Assembly (NCBI RefSeq): GCF_900115205.1 | Contig: NZ_FOYQ01000001.1 | Location: 771,240 to 835,239 of the forward strand | DNA: 64,000 nt | Source of the DNA: Robiginitalea myxolifaciens | Lineage (GTDB): Bacteria; Bacteroidota; Bacteroidia; Flavobacteriales; Flavobacteriaceae | Reading direction: 5' to 3' | Shown here: positions 14,950 through 23,458 of the stretch, one piece after another | Position numbering within the stretch: the first letter of the stretch is position 1 | Layout: each line of letters begins with the position of its first letter | The notes under the pieces: generated by a model | Database searches by the model: none | The model's input: the letters and a program-made list of their open reading frames with translations, nothing else | Told to the model about the DNA's origin: nothing | Position numbers and translations under genes: made by a program

Positions 14950-17769
14950 TTATTTTTTCGCCGCTTCAGCTTTTGACTGAGGCCTTGTTTGATTGTTTTT
15001 GGACTTGTCAAAGACATAGTCGATCACCTGTTGGTGGCGCATGCGCGAACGCACCGCACTTCCAGCCGCAGGGGAAGCGTAGAATCTTCTGGAAGCTACG
15101 CGGAATTCCGAAGCTCCGGGGAAATGCATTAGCAAGTGACTCCAGGCTCCCATGTTGCGGGGTTCTTCCTGAGCCCATACAACTTCTTCGGCATTGGCGT
15201 ATTTCTCAATGGTTTCCTGCATCTGTTTAGCCGGAAGTGGAAATAACTGTTCCAGCCTTACCAGCGCAACATCTTCCCGACCCAATTCTTCCCGGGCTGC
15301 CAGGAGGTCGTAATAAAATTTACCGGTACAAAATACGAGCGACTTAACCTTATTGGTCTTAACACTATCGTCATCGATAAGCTCCTGGAATTTCCCTGAG
15401 GCCAACTCGGAAACTGTCGAAACGCATTTGGGATGTCTCAACAGGCTCTTGGGTGTAAATACAATTAGCGGCTTGCGATAGTTTACTTTCATTTGCCGCC
15501 TCAGCAGGTGGAATAAATTGGCCGGGGTACTGACATCGGCAACAAACATATTATCCCGGGCACACAACTGCAGGTAGCGTTCCATCCGTGCCGAGCTGTG
15601 TTCCGCTCCCTGTCCTTCATAGCCATGGGGCAGGAGGAGTACCAGGCCATTTTGCGTTTTCCATTTGTCCTCTGCAGCAGAGATGTATTGATCGATCATG
15701 ATCTGGGCTCCATTGCTGAAATCCCCGAATTGGGCTTCCCAAATGGTTAGCGTATTCGGGCTGGCCATGGCGTAGCCGTATTCAAATCCAACAACCCCGT
15801 ATTCGGACAAGAGGGAATTGTAAATCTGGAAATCTCCCTGTTCTTTGGAAAGGTGGTTGAGCAAGAGCACTTCTTCTTCACTTTCTTCCACCTTCATCAC
15901 AGCATGGCGGTGCGAAAACGTTCCCCTTTCCACATCCTGTCCGGAAATTCGAACATCAAAACCTTCCTGTAACAGCGTCCCATAGGCCAAAAGCTCACCC
16001 ATAGCCCAGTCCAGGTTGTCGGTTTCAAAAAAGCGCTTCCGCCGGTCTTCGACCAGGCGCTCTACCTTGCGCAGAAATTTCTTGCCTTCGGGGAGTTTGG
16101 TGATTACCGTAGCCACAGCTTCCAGTGCTTTTGGATCCACAGAGGTATCAACGGCCTCCATCATCTCCCATTCCCGGGCATTTTCGAATCCGCTCCACTC
16201 ATCTTCCATAAAGGGAGTGATGCGGGTCTTGTCTTCTTTCCGGCTGTCTTCTAATTCTTCCTCCAGGGAAGCTTTGTAATCCGCCTCTAATTGCGCCACA
16301 AAATTGTCGTCGATCACGCCTTCCTCCCGGAGCTTGGCCGCATAGATATCCCTGGGATTCTGATGTTTGGCAATTGCCTTATACAGCTTAGGCTGGGTAA
16401 ACCGGGGCTCGTCCCCTTCGTTGTGACCGTATTTGCGATAACCCAACAGATCCAGGAATACATCGCGTTGAAACCGCATCCGGTACTCCAGGGCAAACAA
16501 GGAGGCATGAACCACCGCCTCGGCGTCATCGGAGTTAATATGCAGCACCGGACTCAGGGTTACCTTCCCGACATCGGTACAGTAGGTAGAGGATCGCCCA
16601 TCGAGGTAATTCGTTGTAAATCCGATTTGATTATTCACTACGATATGTATGGTCCCGGCAGTTCTGTAGCCATCGAGCAACGCCATTTGCACAACCTCGT
16701 ACGCTAATCCCTGCCCGGCAATAGCAGCATCTCCATGTACTACAATGGGTAGCACCTTGGAAAAATCGTCAGGGCAATGCAATTCTTGTTTCGCCCTTGA
16801 AATTCCTTCGACCACAGCACCTACGGTTTCGAGGTGGGACGGGTTCGGAGCGATATTCATATTGATGGATTTCCCGGAATCCGTCTTCCGTTGTGAAGTC
16901 CACCCCAGGTGATATTTTACATCCCCGTCAAATACTTCCTGTTCGTAGTCTTTCCCATCGAATTCACTGAAAATATCCGTGGCGGGTTTGCCGAAAATAT
17001 TGGTCAGGACATTGAGGCGACCCCTGTGGGCCATCCCCATAACGAATTGCTCCACGCCCATTTCGGCAGCGCGTTCCACAATGGCGTCAACGGCTGGGAT
17101 AAGGGATTCATTCCCTTCCAGTGAAAAGCGTTTTTGCCCAACGTACTTGGTGTGGAGGAAGGCTTCAAAACTTACCGCTTCGTTGAGTTTGCGTAAAATA
17201 TGCTTCTTCCGCTCGGGGCTGAAATCCGGGTGATTGTCGTTGACATTGAGTTTGTCCTGTATCCACTGTACGCGCTCCGGCTTGCGGATGTACATGTATT
17301 CCACCCCAATGGCATCGCAGTAAATACGCTGTAAATGGTTTACGATTTCCCTTAGGGACGCCGCGCCAATCCCGATGATTTCGCCTGCACTGAATACCGT
17401 ATCCAGGTCGCTTTCGGATAAGCCAAAATTGGAAATATCCAGGGAAGGGGTGTATGTCCGGCGTTCCCGAACCGGATTGGTTTTGGTAAAAAGGTGGCCT
17501 CGTGAGCGATAACCGTCGATCAGTCGGATCACCATAAATTCCTTCTGTAGCGATTCCGGCATGGCCTGCTGTGAGCCATCAGCAAGCTGAACTACACCAT
17601 TGGATGCATCGATACCCAGTTCCTCCAGAGCACTCTCGGTTCCAAAATCGAAGCCTTGGAAAAAAGCCCTCCAGCTCGGCTCCACGCTATCCGGGTGGCT
17701 GAGATACTGATCGTAAAGTTTCGAAAAATACGCGGTGTGCGCCGCGTTCAAAAAGGAATACTTATCCAT
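14950..17769 (-). CDS. sucA: 2-oxoglutarate dehydrogenase E1 component
   Basis: A 939-residue thiamine-diphosphate enzyme that decarboxylates 2-oxoglutarate in the TCA cycle. The N-terminus has the E1o pattern (FLNAAHTAYFSKLYDQYLSH, from residue 5). Core motifs include GMAHRGRLNVLTNIFGKP (about 246), the TDP-binding GDAAIAGQGLAYEVVQMALL region (about 348), HNEGDEPRFTQP (about 450), and LLPHGYEGQGAEHSSARMER (about 710). The length matches bacterial SucA (about 930). It is followed by odhB. Confidence 0.96.
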   Translation of the reverse strand: MDKYSFLNAAHTAYFSKLYDQYLSHPDSVEPSWRAFFQGFDFGTESALEELGIDASNGVVQLADGSQQAMPESLQKEFMVIRLIDGYRSRGHLFTKTNPVRERRTYTPSLDISNFGLSESDLDTVFSAGEIIGIGAASLREIVNHLQRIYCDAIGVEYMYIRKPERVQWIQDKLNVNDNHPDFSPERKKHILRKLNEAVSFEAFLHTKYVGQKRFSLEGNESLIPAVDAIVERAAEMGVEQFVMGMAHRGRLNVLTNIFGKPATDIFSEFDGKDYEQEVFDGDVKYHLGWTSQRKTDSGKSINMNIAPNPSHLETVGAVVEGISRAKQELHCPDDFSKVLPIVVHGDAAIAGQGLAYEVVQMALLDGYRTAGTIHIVVNNQIGFTTNYLDGRSSTYCTDVGKVTLSPVLHINSDDAEAVVHASLFALEYRMRFQRDVFLDLLGYRKYGHNEGDEPRFTQPKLYKAIAKHQNPRDIYAAKLREEGVIDDNFVAQLEADYKASLEEELEDSRKEDKTRITPFMEDEWSGFENAREWEMMEAVDTSVDPKALEAVATVITKLPEGKKFLRKVERLVEDRRKRFFETDNLDWAMGELLAYGTLLQEGFDVRISGQDVERGTFSHRHAVMKVEESEEEVLLLNHLSKEQGDFQIYNSLLSEYGVVGFEYGYAMASPNTLTIWEAQFGDFSNGAQIMIDQYISAAEDKWKTQNGLVLLLPHGYEGQGAEHSSARMERYLQLCARDNMFVADVSTPANLFHLLRRQMKVNYRKPLIVFTPKSLLRHPKCVSTVSELASGKFQELIDDDSVKTNKVKSLVFCTGKFYYDLLAAREELGREDVALVRLEQLFPLPAKQMQETIEKYANAEEVVWAQEEPRNMGAWSHLLMHFPGASEFRVASRRFYASPAAGSAVRSRMRHQQVIDYVFDKSKNNQTRPQSKAEAAKK

Positions 17770-17881
17770 TAAAAGCTATGCTTTCACCTTCGGGTTGAAT
17801 ATTATATCAAAAATACAATAATTCCGGTGGATTAGACATCTTTATGCCGCTTTTAAGCCTGCAACTCAAAAGCGCAGATTC

Positions 17882-18910
17882 TCAAGGGTGTAACCCGCGA
17901 ATTTTTTGCTCCCATTGCCAGGCCGAAAGGACCGCCTCATCCAGGCTCGATTCGGCTTTCCATCCCAGGACCTCATTGGCCCGCGTAGTATCCGCATAGG
18001 CAGCGACGACATCTCCGGGACGTCGGGGTGCGATCCGATAATTCAGGGATTTACCCGATACCCGCTCAAAACTTTGAATGACTTCGAGTACAGAACTTCC
18101 GGTACCCGTGCCCAGATTAAATACTTCAAAATCTTCCGAATTCTCACGGTTAACCAGGCGGTTCAGTGCCATGACATGGGCTTTGGCCAAATCCACAACA
18201 TGAATATAATCCCGAACGCAGGTCCCATCTGTAGTGGGATAATCATCCCCGAAAACAGCCAATTCCTCACGAAGTCCGGCGGCAGTTTGCGTGATAAAGG
18301 GCACCAGATTTTGCGGAACCCCCAAAGGCAATTCCCCAATTTCAGCCGAAGCATGCGCCCCGATCGGGTTAAAATATCTGAGGGAAATCGCCTGCAGCGC
18401 CGGATAGACCTTACAGGAATCCCGTATTATTTCCTCCCCGATTTGCTTGGTATTTCCGTAGGGGGATTCGGCCGGAACCACGGGGGCCTGCTCGGTAATC
18501 GGCAGGTCTTTGGCCTGGCCATAAACGGTACAGGAAGAACTAAAAATGAAGTGCGCGCCTTCCCGCTGGTGCAGGGCTTGAAGCAGGTACACCAGGCTGT
18601 TGAGGTTATTCTCGTAGTAAAGCAACGGATTCTCCACGCTTTCCCCGACAGCTTTGGATGCGGCAAAATGAATAACCGCTTTCAGGTCGGGATGTCTTTC
18701 AAAAAAAGCGAGCACAGCCGACTTATCGCGCAAATCAATGCGGTGAAATTCGGGTCGGGTACCAGTGATGTTTTCGATCCCTTCGAGCACCGTTTCCCGG
18801 GCATTGGAGCAATCATCAATAATGACTACCTCGTATCCCGCCTCTTGTAATTCAACGGCTGTATGGGACCCGATAAAACCAAGCCCTCCGGTTACTAAAA
18901 CCTTTGTCAT
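17882..18910 (-). CDS. galE: UDP-glucose 4-epimerase
   Basis: A 342-residue extended short-chain dehydrogenase that interconverts UDP-glucose and UDP-galactose, and often the N-acetylated forms. The NAD-binding motif GGLGFIGSH is at residues 8-16. The catalytic Ser/Thr lies in SSSCTVYG (about 123), and the YxxxK motif is SPYGNTK (about 150). YFNPIGAH and RRPGDVVAAYAD are characteristic GalE motifs. It lies 39 nt downstream of a PLP sugar aminotransferase on the same strand, which suggests a role in surface-polysaccharide precursors. Confidence 0.93.
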   Translation of the reverse strand: MTKVLVTGGLGFIGSHTAVELQEAGYEVVIIDDCSNARETVLEGIENITGTRPEFHRIDLRDKSAVLAFFERHPDLKAVIHFAASKAVGESVENPLLYYENNLNSLVYLLQALHQREGAHFIFSSSCTVYGQAKDLPITEQAPVVPAESPYGNTKQIGEEIIRDSCKVYPALQAISLRYFNPIGAHASAEIGELPLGVPQNLVPFITQTAAGLREELAVFGDDYPTTDGTCVRDYIHVVDLAKAHVMALNRLVNRENSEDFEVFNLGTGTGSSVLEVIQSFERVSGKSLNYRIAPRRPGDVVAAYADTTRANEVLGWKAESSLDEAVLSAWQWEQKIRGLHP

Positions 18911-18949
18911 GCGCTCATCAATTCTGATATGAAGTACGAAGTAACGGCT

Positions 18950-20101
18950 TCACCCCAAATATTGCAATATGGTCTTGCAGATAAAATCCAACTGCTCCTG
19001 ATCCAATTCGGTGTGCATGGGCAGGGAAATGACTTCCTCCGACAGGCTGTTGGTTACCGGGAAATCGGCCTCGTTATATCTGGGATCTGCATACGCCTTC
19101 TGCCGGTGCAGGGGAACCGGGTAGTAGATTCCGTGTGGAATGCCCTGTTCCGCCAAATGAGCGGCCAATCCATCGCGTTTCCCGTTGGCGATCTTCAGGG
19201 TATACTGGTGAAACACGTGGCAATCGCAGGTATCGCAAATACCCGCACAACCCCGCATGGTCACCGGGGTAGTGATCTCGGGATGATCGGCTAGTGCCCG
19301 GTTGTAGGCGCGCGCGGCGTTCCGGCGTTTTTCACAATAGCCGTCCAGAAGGGGAAGTTTCGCCTGAAGAACTGCTGCCTGCAGGGAATCAAGTCGGGAA
19401 TTAACGCCAATCACATCGTGGTAGTACCGTTCATACATCCCGTGGTTTACAATTCCCCGGAGCGTATGTGCCAGTTCAGCGTCATCGGTAAAGATGGCAC
19501 CCCCATCGCCGTAGGCTCCGAGGTTTTTTGAAGGGAAGAAAGATGTTGCCCCGACATGCCCCAGGGTGCCGGCTTTTTTCAGGCTGCCATCTGCAAATTT
19601 ATAGTTGGCGCCTATCGCCTGGGCGTTATCTTCGATGACGTATAAATTGTGTTTTTCAGCAATCTCGAGAATTGCTTCCATTTCGGCGCATTGCCCAAAT
19701 AAATGTATGGGGACAATGGCTTTGGTTTTTGGTGTAATTGCCTTTTCGACAGCTTCCGGATCTATATTGAAAGTGTCGGGGCGCACATCGACCAGCACTG
19801 GCGTGAGGCCAAGCAGCCCAATTACCTCAACGGTGGCAGCAAAGGTAAAATCTGCGGTAATGACCTCGTCTCCAGGCTTCAACCCCAATCCCATCATCGC
19901 GATTTGCAAGGCATCGGTACCGTTGGCACAAGGGATCACATGAGCTACTCCGAGATATTCTTCCAGGGCCTGCTGGAAGGCCTTAACACGTGGTCCGTTA
20001 ATAAAGGCTGCCGATTCCAGGATTTCAGAAAAAGCTTCCTGGACTTCCTCCTTAATATCCTGATACTGGCCCACCAAATCGACCATTTGGATCTTTTTCA
20101 T
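18950..20101 (-). CDS. DegT/DnrJ/EryC1/StrS family sugar aminotransferase
   Basis: A 383-residue PLP enzyme that would aminate a keto-sugar nucleotide. The PLP lysine is in FFPSKNLGAYGDGGA (about 190), preceded by the nucleotide-sugar motif PIHLFGQCAEM and VIEDNAQAIGA; NGTDALQIAMMGL (about 60) is the phosphate-binding region. An unusual feature is a cluster of four cysteines (C-x3-C-x2-C-x-C) in RGCAGICDTCDCHVFHQYTL (about residue 281), just before the conserved HQY motif. galE follows. The exact sugar cannot be named. Confidence 0.88.
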   Translation of the reverse strand: MKKIQMVDLVGQYQDIKEEVQEAFSEILESAAFINGPRVKAFQQALEEYLGVAHVIPCANGTDALQIAMMGLGLKPGDEVITADFTFAATVEVIGLLGLTPVLVDVRPDTFNIDPEAVEKAITPKTKAIVPIHLFGQCAEMEAILEIAEKHNLYVIEDNAQAIGANYKFADGSLKKAGTLGHVGATSFFPSKNLGAYGDGGAIFTDDAELAHTLRGIVNHGMYERYYHDVIGVNSRLDSLQAAVLQAKLPLLDGYCEKRRNAARAYNRALADHPEITTPVTMRGCAGICDTCDCHVFHQYTLKIANGKRDGLAAHLAEQGIPHGIYYPVPLHRQKAYADPRYNEADFPVTNSLSEEVISLPMHTELDQEQLDFICKTILQYLG

Positions 20102-20185
20102 GGCTAAAATTTTCGTCCCTCAAAGGTATAAAATAACCAAGGGGCAGCCAATGAATAGTTTAAAGAACCGTAATTTAGCTGAGGA

Positions 20186-21442
20186 ATGGTTTTGGTCTAT
20201 TTCTTTTATGATCTCGCGGTCCGGCTCACCGGATTCCTACTGCACCTGCCTGCACTTTTCAATCAGAAAATCCGGCAATTTCTTACGGGGCGGCAAGGCG
20301 TCTGGGAATATTTGCAAACGTTTCGGCAGCCCGATAAAAATTTGATTTGGCTGCACGCGGCATCCCTCGGTGAATTTGAACAGGGACTGCCCGTGCTGGA
20401 ACACCTGCAAAAGGAATTTCCCCAACACCAGTACCTGGTCACCTTTTTTTCCCCTTCGGGATATGAAGTAAAAAAGGGAAGTATGCCGGGTGTGGGAATG
20501 ACCTACCTCCCCTTAGATACTACCAGCGCCGCAAAGCGATTTATACAGCTGGTAAAGCCGGAAATAGCGTTGTTTGTTAAATATGAAGTCTGGCCGAACC
20601 TCTATCGGGAATTGCATCGGGCCGGAATCCCGAATGTTATGATCTCTACCCTCTTCAAACCCGGGCAGGCCTATTTTAAATGGTACGGGGGGATTATGCG
20701 AGCTGCGCTGAAACACGTTGTGTATTTTTATGTGCAGGACGAGCGCTCGGCGCAACTACTGGAATCACTTGGTTTTGAAAACCATACGGTTTGCGGGGAT
20801 ACCCGATTCGATCGCGTACTGGAAATACTGGATCGGGACAATCAGCTCGATTTCATGGAGTATTTCAAGGGGAAACGCAGCTGCCTGGTTGCCGGAAGTA
20901 CCTGGCCGGAGGACGAGACTGTCCTGTTGCCTTTGCTCAGGGAATTAGATCCGGCGAATTCCTGTGCGGTTATGGCTCCGCACGCCATTCAGCCCCATGC
21001 GATCAAAAAGCTGCAAGAGAAACTGGGGCCGGGTACGATCTGCTACTCGGAAATCTCCGGCAAGGGGAAAGACTTCCTTAAAAATGCGCGAATCCTCGTG
21101 TTAGATACTATTGGAATACTAACCAAGGTCTACAGTTACGCCGACCTGGCCTATGTCGGTGGAGGCTTTGCCACAGGGTTGCACAATACCCTGGAGCCAG
21201 CTGTGTTTGGGATTCCCGTTATCATCGGTCCACAGTACAGTGGATTCAGGGAAGCGGAACAGTTGGTTGCCCTCGGAGGAATTCGCGTGGTGGAAGACCC
21301 CAAAGCGGCGCATATCACCTTAAGTGAATACCTGAATTCCCCTGAAAAGCGATCTGAAACGGGCCAAATTAATTCCGAATTTATTCTTAAAAGCAAGGGG
21401 GCGAGCATCCAAATAGCCGCGGGTATCCGTAAATACTTATAG
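20186..21442 (+). CDS. waaA: 3-deoxy-D-manno-octulosonic acid transferase
   Basis: A 418-residue GT30 glycosyltransferase that adds Kdo to lipid A precursors at the inner membrane. It has an N-terminal membrane anchor, then the catalytic motif LIWLHAASLGEFEQGLPVLE with the likely base Glu near residue 62. The second domain has VAGSTWPEDE (about 238) and the donor-binding GGGFATGLHNTLEPAVFGIP region (about 330). The length fits WaaA (about 425). Its presence shows a gram-negative envelope with lipopolysaccharide or lipooligosaccharide. It is divergent from the aminotransferase, and a small lipoprotein gene follows 13 nt downstream. Confidence 0.93.
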   Translation: MVLVYFFYDLAVRLTGFLLHLPALFNQKIRQFLTGRQGVWEYLQTFRQPDKNLIWLHAASLGEFEQGLPVLEHLQKEFPQHQYLVTFFSPSGYEVKKGSMPGVGMTYLPLDTTSAAKRFIQLVKPEIALFVKYEVWPNLYRELHRAGIPNVMISTLFKPGQAYFKWYGGIMRAALKHVVYFYVQDERSAQLLESLGFENHTVCGDTRFDRVLEILDRDNQLDFMEYFKGKRSCLVAGSTWPEDETVLLPLLRELDPANSCAVMAPHAIQPHAIKKLQEKLGPGTICYSEISGKGKDFLKNARILVLDTIGILTKVYSYADLAYVGGGFATGLHNTLEPAVFGIPVIIGPQYSGFREAEQLVALGGIRVVEDPKAAHITLSEYLNSPEKRSETGQINSEFILKSKGASIQIAAGIRKYL

Positions 21443-21455
21443 AAGCCCCTTACTT

Positions 21456-21686
21456 ATGCATTATCCTAAATGGTCTGGCATGGCATTGATTGCCCTGCTT
21501 TTGCTTAGCAGCTGTTTGCTTCGGGAGGATTCCTCCCAAAAGGGGCAGGAAGATGCTCCCGCCCTCCAGGCTCCGGACACAGCTGGTCTGCGGAATCCGG
21601 AACTTCGGGAAAAAGCAAACCCCAATCGCAAAAAGTCTACAGATACCATTCGGCCCTCTGTGGCCAGAAGCCAGTTTGAGGATTGA
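21456..21686 (+). CDS. Small predicted lipoprotein
   Basis: A 76-residue protein with a lipoprotein signal: GMALIALLLLSSCLLREDSS, with the lipobox LSSC placing the modified cysteine near residue 20. The rest is short, polar and Lys/Pro/Asp-rich with no recognised domain, so it is probably an unstructured tail anchored in a membrane. It starts 13 nt after waaA and could be co-transcribed. The clean lipobox in frame is the main reason for calling it real. Confidence 0.55.
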   Translation: MHYPKWSGMALIALLLLSSCLLREDSSQKGQEDAPALQAPDTAGLRNPELREKANPNRKKSTDTIRPSVARSQFED

Positions 21687-21735
21687 GTCCGGATTTTATT
21701 AGTTTTACCGGGAACCACCAATCCCTAACCAATCC

Positions 21736-23097
21736 ATGCAATCCAAACTACTCCGCATTTCACTTACTGCTGCCCTGGCAGGATTCCTTTTTGGATTTGA
21801 CACTGTCGTAATCAGCGGGGCCAACCTGCCCATAAAAGCGCTTTGGAACACCAGTCCCTGGTTTCACGGCACCTTTATTATGTCCATGGCCCTTTGGGGA
21901 ACGGTCTTTGGTTCCGTTTTTGGCGGAATTCCCTCGGATAAACTGGGACGAAAAAAAACCTTATTCTGGATAGGAGTTCTCTACTTTACTTCAGCCATGG
22001 GTTCTGCCCTCGCGACAGACCCCTATGTATTCTCTTTCTTTCGATTTATCGGTGGAGTCGGGGTAGGCGCATCTTCTGTTGCCGCACCTATTTACATCTC
22101 AGAAATATCTTCCTCCGAAAACCGTGGGAGGCTTACGGCTATGTACCAGTTCAACATCGTCTTCGGAATCTTTGTAGCCTTTATCTCCAATTACCTGCTC
22201 AAGGGCGTGGGAGGCGACAATGACTGGCGATGGATGCTGGGGGTGGAAGGTATCCCGGCCCTCATTTACACCCTGATGGTACTCCGGATCCCGAATAGCC
22301 CGAGATGGTTGCTTTCGCGAAAAGGCCAGGAGGAAAAAGCCCTGGACATTCTGAAGTTCCTGGGATATAGTCTGGAAGCCGCCAAGACCGAAATCAAGGA
22401 AGTCCTGGAAGCGGCTTCACGCAGTGTAACCAAGGAAAACCTCTTTTCAAAAGCCTACAGCAAGCCGCTGGCCCTGGCGTTTATGCTCGCTTTTTTCAAC
22501 CAACTCAGCGGGATCAATTTTATACTGTATTACGCGCCGGAAATTCTTGAACGCGCCGGACTGGCATCGAGTGAATCGCTTTTCAATTCTATCTCCATAG
22601 GTATTGTTAACCTGATTTTCACCCTGGTGGGTGTTCGCCTGATCGACAACCTGGGACGGAAAAAACTCATGTTCATCGGATCGGTGGGTTATATCGTTAG
22701 CCTGGCGATGGTCGGTTGGTGCTTTTACAGCGGGGCGGGTTCCGGGCTCTTACTGGTATTTGTGCTGGTCTTTATCGCTTCCCATGCCATAGGGCAGGGC
22801 GCTGTAATCTGGGTATTTATCTCGGAAATTTTCCCCACCAAGGTGCGGGCCTACGGGCAATCGTGGGGCACGGGAACCCATTGGGTATTTGCAGCCCTCA
22901 TTACATTACTTACCCCAATTTTCCTGGATGCCGAAGAAGGTATCTTCGGTGATAATCCCTGGCCGATTTTTGCCTTCTTTGCAGGGATGATGGTCCTGCA
23001 ATTGCTGTGGGTCATCTTTAAAATGCCCGAAACAAAAGGGGTATCTCTGGAGGAATTGAGTGCTAAGCTTACCGGGCGCAAATCACAGGAAAACTAG
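21736..23097 (+). CDS. MFS sugar porter (sugar:H+ symporter)
   Basis: A 453-residue transporter with twelve membrane helices and sugar-porter signatures. These are GFDTVVISG in helix 1, DKLGRKKTLF between helices 2 and 3, PIYISEISSSENRGRLTAMY (about 121), NSPRWLLSRKGQEEKA at the central loop, the sugar-binding FNQLSGINFILYYAPEI in helix 7, DNLGRKK, and the C-terminal PETKGVSLEELS. It would import a hexose or pentose with a proton. The specific sugar is not determinable. It follows the small lipoprotein and is unrelated to the sequences after it. Confidence 0.92.
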   Translation: MQSKLLRISLTAALAGFLFGFDTVVISGANLPIKALWNTSPWFHGTFIMSMALWGTVFGSVFGGIPSDKLGRKKTLFWIGVLYFTSAMGSALATDPYVFSFFRFIGGVGVGASSVAAPIYISEISSSENRGRLTAMYQFNIVFGIFVAFISNYLLKGVGGDNDWRWMLGVEGIPALIYTLMVLRIPNSPRWLLSRKGQEEKALDILKFLGYSLEAAKTEIKEVLEAASRSVTKENLFSKAYSKPLALAFMLAFFNQLSGINFILYYAPEILERAGLASSESLFNSISIGIVNLIFTLVGVRLIDNLGRKKLMFIGSVGYIVSLAMVGWCFYSGAGSGLLLVFVLVFIASHAIGQGAVIWVFISEIFPTKVRAYGQSWGTGTHWVFAALITLLTPIFLDAEEGIFGDNPWPIFAFFAGMMVLQLLWVIFKMPETKGVSLEELSAKLTGRKSQEN

Positions 23098-23299
23098 CGG
23101 CAATCGGAGTCTATTTTAGGAATAGCATCCCATCAAGCCTGTTTTAACATAAACTTAACCTGAAGCCGAAATACCATAAAATGGTCTGTCTGCCCGCCGA
23201 TGTTCGATGCATAAGGCCACGAAATGATTTTATTCGGACCTTCATTTTGGGTAATTAGCTTGGTTTTTAGGAGTTTATTAGCTTTTTTTGCGTTTCCTA

Positions 23300-23320
23300 G
23301 ATAAAATCATGTATTTTATC
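23300..23320. other. Palindrome in the 361-nt leader of the secreted Ig-repeat gene
   Basis: The gap 23098-23458 has no substantial gene. It contains a perfect inverted repeat with 8-nt arms (GATAAAAT / ATTTTATC) around CATGT, shaped like a regulator site. It also holds a -7-like TATAATTTTTG at 23362-23372, one base longer than consensus, and a 20-codon ORF (23395-23457) whose stop lies one base before the next ATG. These are the only features I see there. Confidence 0.4.
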
Positions 23321-23458
23321 GAGGTTACATATTAGTCCAGGCGCAGTCTTCCCCCGTGCGCTATAATTTTTGTCCTTCTAAAACCCCACAACTTATGAGC
23401 GGACGAGAACGCTCTACATATATCCTTTTTTTATTTAACCCCACAAACACTATTTGAA

